Source: Antedon bifida (lineage: Eukaryota; Echinodermata; Crinoidea; Comatulida; Antedonidae). From it: DNA of 64,000 bases. A model generated the notes under the pieces. It was not told the DNA's origin, searched no databases, and worked only from the letters and a program-made list of their open reading frames with translations. Each line of letters starts with the position of its first letter. Position 1 is the stretch's first letter. This document shows positions 10,870 to 21,484 of the stretch, piece by piece. Made by a program: the position numbers and the translations under genes. The stretch is from positions 23,131,001-23,195,000 of the forward strand of contig OY727095.1 of the NCBI GenBank assembly GCA_963402885.1, given 5' to 3'.

Positions 10870-11229
10870 CATCATAAGTGTTTCCAAATAAAAGTTGAAA
10901 GTCTACACAAGACACATAGTCATTGCTGCAGCTCTACTGATTAATTCAACCAATCAGAACACAGAGATTTGACAGACTTTCGCGCGTGCTGCTGTGTGTG
11001 TGTACTCTGGTGTCTCTCGACTCTACATCATCATTCTGCATCCATGCTCTCTCTCCCCATGCTCTGTGTGTGAGAGCGGGCTCAAGTCGTCGATAAATGA
11101 TGAAGAAAAAAAGTGTGGATGTGAAAAAAAACCCTCTCATCCACCACAGACCCATGTCTGCGTGATTGGATAACACAAGTCAAGCGCACTGTGAGGTGAA
11201 CTACCTAGACTAGGCCTAGGATCAGAAGG
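10870..11229 (+). promoter_or_regulatory. Candidate promoter and 5' untranslated first exon
   Basis: Between AT-rich flanks lies a stretch of more balanced composition with CpG and CT/GT-rich runs (10975-11180). It ends at a strong splice donor, AGAAG followed by GTAAGTGA at 11230. A TATATAG word occurs near 10834. This is how a non-coding first exon of a plus-strand gene would look. No downstream coding exon is recognised in the window, so it stays a candidate. Confidence 0.3.
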
Positions 11230-11470
11230 TAAGTGATTTTATATAAAAATACTTACTAGCTAGCTATAACTAGGATGGCCTAGGGCTAGGCCTACCCTCC
11301 TTAGTTAGGAGGAGGCTAGGCCAGGCCCTTCTAGCTTGGCTAGGCCTAGCTAGGGCCTGTGTAACGCCAAAATTAAGTGAAATTGCCAAATTAGGTTCGC
11401 GTGGTCTGTATCACGCAAGGCTAGGTCACCTAATTCTGCAGCACGTTTCTGGCGCGGCGAGCTAATCGTG

Positions 11471-13105
11471 TTATTAGGTGATGATTTAGAATTAAAATGA
11501 TCACATATTGTTATTGTAAAATCAATAGGCCTAGTATTTATTTCTTTCTGTACATATTTTGTGTGTCAATTATCTCAAAAAGTTGAATGGCAATGATCAC
11601 AAGAATTTCACAATGTCTTTCAAATACTTTAAGAACTTAGTCCTAATAAGCTTTTCAGCGCGATCACTCATCCGTGATGTCATTTATACGCCATTTTGTG
11701 AAATCACATTAATATCAATCATATCTCCAATTCATTATCACATTAATGAAATTCACTACATGTAAACTTCAGGTCAAGGGTAAAAATATTATCAAATAAA
11801 AACGCACGCGCACGTAGGGGCATGCACGTTAAATTCGCATGTTAAAAATTTAAAAAGCTAAAAATTAAGTTTTGATCAATTTAGAGCATGAATTAGGCCA
11901 TTTGCGTGTTTAAAAAAATTACTGCGCAAAAAAAAAAGGTTTTTGCGCACGCGATTCTTAGAAAGCCTAAAAAATAAAATTTGATGTATAAATCACATTC
12001 TACTCACAGTCCTTAGTACATTCACCAAATTTGAGTCCATTCCGACTTAAAATAACGCTATACGAGCAGGTTAAAAATGACAAAATGCGCACATTAATTG
12101 CACAATAGTGCTGAAAATGGTTAAAAATAAGGCATTTTTAAAATAAAAATAATTCTTCAGAATGCACGGTGACCCCCAATTTTTTTAACTAATTCTGTTA
12201 GTCATTGAGTTGTAGATATGAATTCTTGTACACATTTGGCGTACAAAATGATGTGACGTCATCAAATGGCCACTTGAATTTAAAAATTAGGATTTTTTAT
12301 CCTTTTTTGTAGGTTATCATATTCAACAGAGTGCATCTCGGTTATTCATCTTGCTTTTCGCTCAAATTTCAGTATGTGCTTGCTAAATTAATTAACTTTA
12401 TCATGTATATTTTGATGACGTAATCACGACTAAAAACTTGAATGACGTAGGTCGTGTAATTCCACCTGCAGCGTATATTTGAATATCTCACAGCTCTTCA
12501 GAATTAAAGTTGACCTTGGTGATTATAATTTATTATGAAAGCTGATGAAATGTGGATATGAAGTTATAGAAAAATTAAGCCTATCAGATGTTGTGACGTT
12601 ATGATATGGCCAGTTGAAGTTAAAAAGTAGTTTTTTCATTTCTTTATTCAAAGTTATACAAATTTCAAAGAGCGCGCACCTCCCTTCTACGTGCCAAATT
12701 TTCTTCTAAGTCTTATATTTATTTGTTCAACTCATTATCTTTCGATATTGTTATCCATAAGTTTATTTTGATAATGTCATCATACCAAAAAATTAGAACA
12801 TGATGTGTGTCCGTAATTTCACCATATACTGAACATAATGTATATGGCATATAATAGGAACAACTCAACACTATAACAGTACAGTACAGTTTCGTTCCTC
12901 CCACTGATGCTAGTCGCATCTCTAGCATCCAAATATATGCTGGGTCCGACTGTTGAAGGGCTTCCTTGACTGGGTTAGCTTCTTAGCTTGACTAGGATCG
13001 CACTGAAGGAGATTGCTTAATTTAATCCAGGGGTCACAATAGTGTGGTTTTCGGGCTTGTGCAAAGAGCATTCGTATAAGCGTATAATAGGATGGCATAC
13101 AGTAC
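11471..13105 (+). mobile_element. Large Helitron-like element, copy A, 3' end lost and internally inserted
   Basis: The left end TTATTAGGTGATGATTT, followed by the partly inverted AAAATGATCAC and TTGTTATTG, matches the left end of the element at 38574. The body shares in order GTCAATTATCT, GCTTTTCAGCG.GATCACTCATCCGTGA, GGATGTTGTGACGTTA-type words and CATATAATAGGATGG. Relative to the 38.6-kb copy it holds an insertion of roughly 180 bp around 12890-13070. It lacks the terminal hairpin and CTAG end, being replaced from about 13106 by other sequence. Non-coding. Confidence 0.65.
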
Positions 13106-13188
13106 AGAAAGAAATTACTGCTTCGTAGCTACGCGTAGCCTTTCGTAGCCTACGCGTAGGTAGATCGTAGGTCATTGTTCTCTCTGAA

Positions 13189-13380
13189 CGTAGCCTACGA
13201 TGTATTGTTCGTAGCCTAAGATGTATTGTTCGTAGCCTAAGATGTATTGTTCGTAGCCTACGATGTATTGTTCGTAGCCTACGATGTATTGTTCGTAGCC
13301 TACAATGTATTGTTCTTAGCCTACGATGTATTGTTCTTAGCCTACGATGTATTGTTCGTAGCCTACTACGTTGTATTGTT
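13189..13380. repeat. 21-bp minisatellite, nine units
   Basis: Units of the form CGTAGCCTACGATG followed by TATTGTT repeat nine times. There are point variants (AAGATG, ACAATG, CTTAGCC), and the last unit has three extra bases. The preceding 13125-13165 is rich in related CGTAGCCTACGCGTAG words. The array sits exactly where the Helitron-like element is cut off. Confidence 0.95.
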
Positions 13381-13599
13381 ATGATAATTATCTACGCGTC
13401 GAGGTGTAGGATATTCTGGTAAGACAAAAAAAGTTATAGACTAGTTAAAAAAGTTCCTCCTTATATTAGTTTAAATTTTTCAAAATTTAAATTAATTAAA
13501 AAAGACTTTTGTATGGTATTGTATTATTTAAAATTATTATTATTTTACAATACACAATCAAAAACATTTTTATTTTAATAAAATTACTATACACTGTAC

Positions 13600-15338
13600 C
13601 TTGTAATCTTCACAGTATGGTTTTTTAGTAAGCATAATCTGCCACAAATCAAGGTATGACTTATCCTGTAAGTTTATTTGGATTAACAGTTTCATGTCAC
13701 TCCATTCATGTAATGCCTTCAACTTGTTATATCCCTGTCTGTATAAAATAATTATATTGGAAAAATAAAACATAAAATGATTAGAAAAAAAATGTGGATT
13801 AAGATGGACTTTCTGAAGAAAGTGGACTTTTTTTTGTCTTGCTCCTACTGCCTTTTAAGAGAAAGAACTTTAGAGAACAACAAATTAATTCAATTAATAT
13901 TCAATAATGTAATGTTCTGTTACCTTTCTAGTATATCTTCAAAATGATGAAGAAGGTATTCTACTTCACCACGACCATATTGAAGTAATTCTCGCTGATT
14001 TTTCGGCCAACTGTCATGGTTGAATATGTTAAATGCTGAGAGTGCTTTCTGTGGTGTTGTGTCATTGCCTACAACTTCATCATCTGGATCATTAAGAACA
14101 TTCTTAAACCTGTCTCTCATGTCCCTACAACTTGACAGGCCTGCTTAATCGAAGCAGTTAACCGCACATCAATCTCTAATCCAGTACCTTTCAGTTTAAT
14201 GCCCTGTATAATTAAGAAACATTGGTAAACATAGAACTTGGCAGAGAGTTTTAGGTAAAATACATGTCACTGAATTTATAATTAATTTTAATAATATTTA
14301 ATAAGTACTAATTACCTGAAACTGTACTTCTTCTTTGTCAATTGTTGCATTTTGAAGATACCCACCAATCTTTGGGCTGTCCTCAAAAGCTTCAATGCTC
14401 AAAATACACCTTAACCAGGGAATAATTTCGCCAGTGTAGCATAGCAAAAAGCTATACAAAACAACCTTATTGCTACACATTTCTACAATTGTGTAGCAAA
14501 AAATATAATACAAAACTATGTTTCTCGACTCAAAAATCAGTTTGATTAGCAATATTGCTAAACAAAATTTTATAAATTAAATTTTTTCCTGTTAACTGAG
14601 CCTTTGCCATTGGTAGTATCAGATCATTGCGCTGAAGTGTCAGTCTAAGCTGCTGGATCAGTAAACATGTCTGCCAGGAAGTGACTGAAAGCGGCAAACA
14701 TAATTGTTTCCATTTATTTTATCTATTTGAGAAGAAAATATTCATAATTTAAAAATGTGATCCATATGTGCATGGATTGCCCCATATTGACCAGCATCTG
14801 TCATTACATAAGGTGATTTAGTGAAGGATGTGAGTGATCTTGTAACAATGGCAATCCATCTTGTACCCTTGACATTTCCTGGATTCACCACAGTTATTCC
14901 AAGTTCTCTGCCAATTTGTCTAAGCTCCCTTTTGGATTTAGGGCTGAAATGATAGGTCTTCCACACCAAGTACAGTAAGTCATACACTTTCGTCACCATT
15001 GGCTGTTTTTTCAGCCCAGACAGTAATGCCAACTCAAGTTTGTTGATGATATTATTAACATTGCATTATAAATAAATGAGTGAAGGCTTGGACATAAAAG
15101 CTCATCATTGATTTAACAAAATATTTTTTAATATATGAAGATTTAATTCAATACCTGTGAGGCAAACAGTGCATTGGTATAATGTGTTCTCCTGCGCTCT
15201 CCCCGAGATGTACAATTACTCAACCTCTCTTTCCAAGATTAACACTTGCACCATCTGCTCCAAAGCCTACTACTTTCGACTTCCATCTTTCACCACAGCC
15301 TGTGTTGTTGAATATGTTCTCCACTTTAGAAAAAATCC
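13600..15338 (-). pseudogene. Intron-containing hAT transposase-derived gene (ZNF862-like), broken
   Basis: Six exon-like blocks are read on the minus strand. (1) 15338-15155: VVGFGADGAS ... IPMHCLPH, donor CACAG|GTAT, acceptor TTTTGCAG. (2) About 15047-14742: LELALLSGLK ... GTRWIAIVTR. (3) About 14720-14585: HFLADMF, then after a frame slip LTLQRNDLILPMAKA. (4) About 14400-14316: EAFEDSPKIGGYLQ, donor CAG|GTAATT. (5) 14203-13924: LTASIKQACQVV, then DMRDRFKNV, donor AAG|GTAACA. (6) 13738-13600: LHEWSDMKLLI and LDLWQIML, donor AAG|GTACAG. DGAS, CHR/LELA and TRW are hallmarks of this hAT group. Lesions are a TGA at 15222-15220, one-base slips in blocks 3 and 5, and no AG at the expected block 2 acceptor. 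The C-terminal dimerisation domain is missing. Confidence 0.8.
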
Positions 15339-15849
15339 CTGCAAAATTAACAGGTGTATATTTTTAAAATAAAGTTTGTACAGTGCTAATAGTATTTATA
15401 CTTTAAAAAAAAAAAAGTAAATAAATAATATCTGTTCCTGGGCTCCTCTGATCTTGTCACTGTGTGTAGAGAGGTCTAGGATAGTAATCACTCAGCCTTT
15501 TAAATCTTATATACAGGCCCATTACTGTGTAGAGTGTAGGCCTACCCTAGTTAGTAAAACAAGTAGAGTAGGCCTAGGCTAGGCCTAGATTAATATTATT
15601 TATAATACTGTTTTGTGATTTGCTATCCAGGCCTAGGCTGAAGAATTTAATTAAACAAAACGCTTCCTTAATTCTTTTATTCCGTACTCAATTAGACATT
15701 TTAATAACCGTTGTTAAGTCGTCGAATTTTGTTGCTATGTAATTTTATTGTATTAACCTTTTAACTATGAATGACCTGGTTTAATGTTTTTAAAGTAATA
15801 TATATGTATTATTTTTACAAAAACGTCACAATTTGAATTTGTAGGGAAG
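15339..15849. other. No recognised gene; TAGGCCTA cluster
   Basis: The stretch 15530-15640 is rich in TAGGCCTA words. Nothing coding is seen. Confidence 0.4.
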
Positions 15850-17075
15850 GGGTCTTTAATTGAGCACCCATCATCTTCGTACGCAATTCTTCACTCGGCT
15901 CCTCACTAAAACACCCTCCTTCAACAAAATCATTCAATTGTCTCTCTGCCACCTCAACAAACCCTTTCATCAACTCTCGCAACATTCTCCGTCATCTCAT
16001 CAGTCCTGTCACTTTCTCTCAATTTCATCCAAATTTCATTATCTTCATTCATTTTGAAAGCATGAAAAATTGAAACTGGCGTACTTAATAATAAACTGCT
16101 GTCCTCGGACCATAACTTAAATGAATTTAACATAGCTTGAACATACTTGAAGAAATCAACATATTGTGTATCACTTAAAAGTAACCAAAATGGACCAGTA
16201 ACTGAAAAATAAATTAATCCTAATGCTCTAATTAATGACATAATTTCACAATTTATACAGTCGTGCAAAACACTTTCTACTTTCAAATTCAAATTATCTT
16301 TAAAATTAGTAATAAAATCAATGATCATGATGATGAAAATAAATAGTATCAACACCTTCAAAAAAATTATTAAATCGATTCATTCTAAATGAAGAAACTA
16401 AAGACTAATACCCTTTTTAAAACAATAACCCTCCCACTCTGGTCTTGCCCCATTCTTTTGATCCCCACGTGGCCCTAAAATATCACAACCAGTTCTAATC
16501 AATGTCGAAGTAGCAGATTCCCCTGCAGATTGAAACCTTGCAAACTTCCCCAAACAATCCTTACCCAACCTTGTACCTAATTGTTTAATTAAAGAACATT
16601 CAAAGGTTTTTAAAATTAAATCTGACTTGTTGGACAAACCCAACAAAAAATGTGCATTACAAAACAAGTATTTTAAATCATCAACACTATCACCACAAAC
16701 ATCATTCCTATATTCACTCAATAACTTATTACATTTCTTATTCACACTCGCTCTGTCATTCATCGTCGCTCTCAACTTGCTCAGCATCTGTCTCTTCAAA
16801 TTCTCTCTCTCATTCTCATCCTCCAAATATGTCAAATCATCCAAGAACTGCATCACACACTCTAATAGAGTAACAGAATCATCACTGGCAATTGATGAGA
16901 ACCCACCTGATAATATTTTTCCATTATTAAATAGGTCCCAACTCTCACATTCCTTCATGCTCTCCTTCAATTACAATTCACACAAAACTTGATCAATAAT
17001 ATTATTTGCTGTTGAAGCACACTAGGGTACATTTTTCAAATTAACATTAAATAAATCAGTTTCCACTCCTGCCAT
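15850..17075 (-). pseudogene. Uncharacterised element-borne protein family (TMNDRA/GPRGD/ALGL motifs), copy 1
   Basis: A minus-strand frame can be followed from an ATG at 17075 (MAGVETDLF) through two stops into 16970-16398. That part has TMNDRASVNKKCNKLLSEYR, a CNAHFLLGL box and GCDILGPRGDQKNGARPEW. After a frame change, 16361-15954 has LNLKVESVLHD, ALGLIYFSVTGPFWLLL and SDTQYVDFFKYV. The same motif order occurs in the 51-52.3 kb copy. I recognise this as a repeat-borne family found widely in echinoderm and cnidarian gene sets without an assigned function. A transposase or recombinase role is a guess. This copy is split by stops and a frameshift and lacks the family's C-terminal end. Confidence 0.7.
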
Positions 17076-17149
17076 TATGTATTATATATAGTAAATTTAC
17101 TCGAGTAAACAGGTCATTCCCTGTATAGACCAGGAAGAGTTCACGCAAA

Positions 17150-18560
17150 ATCTCTTTTGAGCACCCCCGCTCACAGGGGGGCTTGTAAATTCGAGAACTC
17201 GGGCGAACCGTCTTAGACGACCCCCCACCTGCCCGTCACTTGGGGGACGGACATACCTATCGCGTCATCGGAGACGAGCGAACGCACCCGGACGTCTGCC
17301 ACTCCTTTGGCTGGCGTCAAATTTTCCGTTCCTGCCTCGTGCAGGTCGGGGATATTTATTATTAGTCGGTGTGGTGGTTGAGTACTGGTGGTTGAGTTGG
17401 TCTGGACGCCCCCGATCGTCAGCAACTAGCCCAACGTTTCTGCGGGAATCTTGCACGTGTTTCCCGACGGGCCTCCCTCTCGCGCGCCCACTTGTCTTCT
17501 CTTTGAGAGAAGCTCCCAAAGAACAAGTCTTTGGCGGCAAATGATTCAGAAGATGTGAATCTGTGGTACTGCGTCGGTGCGATGTCCGTCCCCTGTAGGA
17601 ATTTGACACGGCGGCCGACGTTACAGAAATGAACGCTTGCTGGTCAGCGATTAAGCCTGTTATCTGCTGCAACAAAGCAATGACCTCTTCGTCATGCTCC
17701 CTTGGATGTTCCGGGTCCGCCAGGAATGATAACAAATAGCCGGAAATGGATGTCACACGTAGTGTCTCGCGCGAGAAGCGTCTCCTCTGTTTTAGCGGCT
17801 TTCAGGGCCAGGTAGTTGGTTTTACCGGCTTCCATGCCCTGGTCTTCTCGGACCCGGTCCTTGGCTGCACGCCCGGCGCTATGATATATTTATCAAACTG
17901 CACTTGCGGCAACGGAAAGGCGAAGAATGTACGGTGCAAGCTTACATGTCGTATCGCGTGCAAACGTATCTAAGCGATCGACCAGCTTCGGGTCAAGCGG
18001 AACCACCGAACATGTGGTAATCTTCCTAAGTGGAGTACGTAAGCCACTTATTTGAAGGCGTCGGCTTTGGTTCGCAGAGCGCCTGTAAGCCCTCCGTCCG
18101 AGAGCGTGAGCATAGTGCGGTCACTTGAATTGCCTTCCTCAAATGAAGGTCCCTCAGAATAAGGTAGTGGTGTCTAAGGAGGAGGCACCAGGTAATACGG
18201 AATGGGAGGACGTTGAGGTGGGGCTAACGCAGGCTTGTCCTTAGGTATCCACCGCTGCTGCAATGGCTTGCAAGATCTGTAGGGTCCGGGATCGCAGAGG
18301 CTGCAGCAGGAACAGACGCGGCGCTGAAAATGGCCTCATTCGCGAGAGGAATGGGAGCCGCAGGCTCTCCCTCGGTCGAAAAAAGAAGAAATCTTCTCTT
18401 CAAAACTTCATGTCTTGTCGATATGACGATACGAAAAGAAATGATGACGGTATTACGTGGGAGTGGTCCCACGAGAGGGCACTAAAGCGGACTGTCCAAT
18501 TTATCATTGAGGTGATCTACTGCAAAATTCTTCTTTTCGTAATTGTTTCGCACTTCATGG
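17150..18560 (-). pseudogene. GC-rich gag-like relic, possibly DIRS-type retrotransposon
   Basis: Base composition jumps to GC-rich here, unlike both flanks. The minus frame 17756-17265 (163 codons) contains HDEEVIALLQQITGLIADQ, then basic, proline/arginine/glycine-rich sequence. In a neighbouring frame the words AAKDLFFGSFSQRED appear. Further downstream, about 17230-17150, QVGGRLRRFARVLEFTS resembles the VGGRL...F...TSD start of DIRS reverse transcriptases. Upstream pieces (18472-18224 and about 18000-17760) are also open but shifted. No RT catalytic box or tyrosine recombinase is present. The assignment is tentative: frames are mixed and the similarity is judged by eye. Confidence 0.35.
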
Positions 18561-19148
18561 AAAAGAGCTAATGTCAGGTTTATCCAGGTAAGCGGCACTC
18601 GTAGACTACCAACACCATTTCTGGTTTGTGTAATTTAAAGAAGGTAATGGTGCTCCTGGTGGCTGCATGAATGTGGACCGGTTGATGCCTAAGGCATTGC
18701 ATCTATCACCTTTGACAAACAAACAATATAGGAAACCATCAGGTCTAGACATTTTTGTATAATTTTCAATACATTTTTTTCAACTCAATTTAAAGGATGT
18801 AATTATCACTTAAATATAGTCCATAATATAATTAATTGTTTTTTTTGTTAGTCAAATTGAAAAAAAAGCAGCTAGCGAATGAAATAAACATTGCTGTATT
18901 ATTGTTTGTTTGCAACCAGGTTTAAAATTATTTATACTCTGCAATATTATTGAAACAAATTATAAAACACAGAACAACAAAAAGACAACTTCAGTTAGAA
19001 TTTTAAAAATACATTTCTTTATTTCAATTTTAAAAAGTTACAATTCTAGTTATTGTTTTGTTAACAATTATTAAAATACTAATACCTTGTTTTAGTAGTG
19101 ATAATCAATTAGTACAACTAATTATTAAAACAATCTTGCCTAAACTAA
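18561..19148. other. AT-rich sequence up to the LTR element
   Basis: No gene is recognised. It ends in the target site CTAA (19145-19148) of the LTR retrotransposon. Confidence 0.4.
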
Positions 19149-19741
19149 TGTAATGTAACGATATTCACTTATAATTGAGAAATCAACCTTTGTATCAGAA
19201 TCCAATTGAGTTCACAAACTTGACCCAGGAAGTCCAGAGGAGAGTTTGTCCAGATGTTTTAAAGACCATTAGTTTATAATAAGAATCCCTAAAGAAAACA
19301 CTTAGTTTAACATTTGACCTTTCCCATCGTTAAACCAGGAGAGATTGACACTATTTAAGTACAGATTTGACAGTGTCATCCATCATTGAAATACCTTATT
19401 ATACCGTTAATCACTCCCACTTAAACACCCCTGGACCAACTTAGAACCAATCGTTACCCTCACAGATTACGTAGTGACATATGTAAATGAACCGAAGCCG
19501 ATATACTCCCAAGTTTCAGAAGAGCCCAAACACACCTTACAGCCACTTTACAGAGCGCACACCTTACAGCCACTTTACAGAGCGCACACCTTACAGCCAG
19601 CATCACTAATCCTCTGTTCCTTAGTCAGTTAGTTATTCAGTTATTGTATCAAGTATATTCTGAATAAATAATATATGTTACGACAGCAAAGCGAGTAAAG
19701 AGTCTTCCTTACAAAGTACCTCATAACAACATTATATTACA
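19149..19741 (+). repeat. 5' LTR
   Basis: It begins TGTAATGTAACG and ends ATTATATTACA. A 27-bp direct repeat (CACACCTTACAGCC ... CAGAGCG) lies at 19531-19557 and 19558-19584, with a partial third copy to 19599. AATAAA at 19663-19668 is the likely polyadenylation signal. It drives transcription of the element as U3-R-U5; exact R borders cannot be read. Confidence 0.96.
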
Positions 19742-19756
19742 TGGTGGAAGACCCAA
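19742..19756 (+). other. Primer-binding site
   Basis: TGGTGGAAGACCCAA directly follows the left LTR. TGG pairs with the CCA end of a tRNA. The tRNA species is not identified. Confidence 0.75.
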
Positions 19757-20523
19757 ATTTTACAAGGGACAGAGCGAGGAAACCAAAATTTACAAGAAAA
19801 TTAACATAAAGACAAGAAGCAGAAAATAAAAGCAAGAGATAATTTCTTGAAACAGATAGAGAGAGACGAAGACGAAGAAAACCAGCCACCAGTCAGATAA
19901 TTGTTTGATAGGAGAAAACCGAAAATTACACGAAGACAAGCAGAGTTTTTTTTCAATTAAGCATTTAACTGAAACGAGACAAGCAGAATTTTTTTCAAGA
20001 CATCATTTTAACTGGATCAAGAGAAGCAGAATTTTTTTTCAAGACAGCATTTTAACTGGATCAAGAGAAGCAGAATTTTTTAATTTCGTATAACCGTTTG
20101 ATGAAGATAAAGAAGATAATCAAGGAAGACACAAGAAGACTCAAGACGGAAAACAGAAGCAAGCGGACAAGAACGTTTCGTTTGGACACTTTCAAGTTTT
20201 TTTTAGAACGTTTTTTTTAACATTTACTTTTTTTAATTTTGAACTTCGAGCATTTGAACATTGACGAACACCTTTCGCATTTTTTGAGTTCGTTGTTTGA
20301 AAATTTGAACATTGATGAGCACTTTTAACATTTCTTTAATTCGTTGTTTGAACATTTGAACATTGTTGAACACTTTTTTGCATTCGTTTTAATTGGATCC
20401 GAAGCATTGGGGTAAGTCAAAGCCATTTTGATTTTTTGATTTGTAACCTTGATTGAGGAGTGCGAGTTTATATATATATACACTAAATTGTTTTTGAAAT
20501 TTTGATTAATAAAATTATAAAGT
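19757..20523 (+). other. 5' leader of the LTR retrotransposon
   Basis: About 770 bases without a long frame. They contain a repeated segment at about 19960-20080 in which AAGCAGAATTTTTTTTCAAG and TTTTAACTGGATC recur, and a T-rich part with repeated GAACATT words. It probably holds packaging signals (inference). Confidence 0.5.
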
Positions 20524-21477
20524 ATGGTTGACGTTGATAACGAAGTAATTGTAAATGAGCCCGCCCATCCTCATCCCGTGCCCCATTTAAGACAAACGGA
20601 TTTTCTGCCCAAAAGATATGATGGTTCCATCACCGATCACGATCAATGTAGTGCACACTACTTATCATTCACCGATTACCTCGAAGCCCACACTTTAGAA
20701 AACCCTGCAAACAATGCCCAACTACTTAATGTCATAAGTATATTCAAACGTAGCCTTCAAGGCCAAGCTAGACTGTGGATAGAAGGAAAGCAGTTCGATT
20801 CCCTAGAATCCTTAAAAACCCAATTCATTAACAGGTTCAGTAAGAACAAATCAATCTATGCTCACATAAGAGAATACGATACTATTACTTATAATACCGG
20901 CGACAACGCCGAAAAACACTTAACCAAAATCAAACAAGCCGCAGACAGAATTGGTTACGCTGACCAGCAGATCAAAAATAAATTTATTTCGACCCTTCCA
21001 CCAAAATGCAGAGCAGCAGTTGCCATGTCCACCCCAATCGATGCCACTATTGATAATATCGTAAATAGCGCACAAAACTACTTTGACCTTTCCGTCGATG
21101 ATCCCACACGGGAAGTTTCATTCAACATCAAACAGGAAACAGATAATAGTCTCGAATCGCTCCAACATGAGATCAATTCTCTCAAGTTAGATATGGCCAC
21201 AACAAAACGATCTCTTAATGATGATACTCGACGCTCACGTTCCCCCACCCGAAATTATATCCCAAGAAGAAACCGAAGCCCAAGTCCCTATAAACCCCGA
21301 TTCCAGACCCCAAGATATACTAATAGACAACCTCCCCCAACCTGTTATTACTGCGGGAAATCAGGCCACATAGCAAGGCACTGCCGACAACAAAACCGCT
21401 CATACGGAAATTATCCCCCGCCATACCCATACCAACAGTCAAACAATTATTACCCTAGCCACCAGCAGGATTTTTAA
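20524..21477 (+). CDS. gag: Gag polyprotein of the Ty3/Gypsy element
   Basis: A 317-residue frame begins at an ATG (context AAAGTATGG) and ends with TAA at 21475-21477. The N-terminal two thirds resemble retrotransposon capsid (for example ARLWIEGKQFDSLESLKTQF, followed by a helix-rich part). A basic arginine/serine/proline-rich stretch follows at about residues 230-270. A single CCHC zinc knuckle, CYYCGKSGHIARHC, is at about residues 274-287, and the tail is rich in tyrosine, proline and glutamine. Gag forms the cytoplasmic particle and binds the RNA. The stop codon is embedded in a T-run where the -1 pol frame is open, so Gag-Pol is probably made by frameshifting. Confidence 0.95.
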   Translation: MVDVDNEVIVNEPAHPHPVPHLRQTDFLPKRYDGSITDHDQCSAHYLSFTDYLEAHTLENPANNAQLLNVISIFKRSLQGQARLWIEGKQFDSLESLKTQFINRFSKNKSIYAHIREYDTITYNTGDNAEKHLTKIKQAADRIGYADQQIKNKFISTLPPKCRAAVAMSTPIDATIDNIVNSAQNYFDLSVDDPTREVSFNIKQETDNSLESLQHEINSLKLDMATTKRSLNDDTRRSRSPTRNYIPRRNRSPSPYKPRFQTPRYTNRQPPPTCYYCGKSGHIARHCRQQNRSYGNYPPPYPYQQSNNYYPSHQQDF

Positions 21478-21484
21478 AAAGGGG
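21468..21484 (+). promoter_or_regulatory. Candidate -1 ribosomal frameshift site at the gag stop
   Basis: Gag reads GAT TTT TAA, followed by AAAAGGGG. Slipping back one base on TTT (T_TTT_TAA) gives TTT TTA AAA AGG GGA, which continues without a stop into pol. It is not the textbook X_XXY_YYZ heptamer, because the second slip codon is the stop itself. Confidence 0.6.

Noticed and set aside
13189..13380. CRISPR-like array
   Set aside because: The 21-bp units are contiguous, without unique spacers, so it is a minisatellite.
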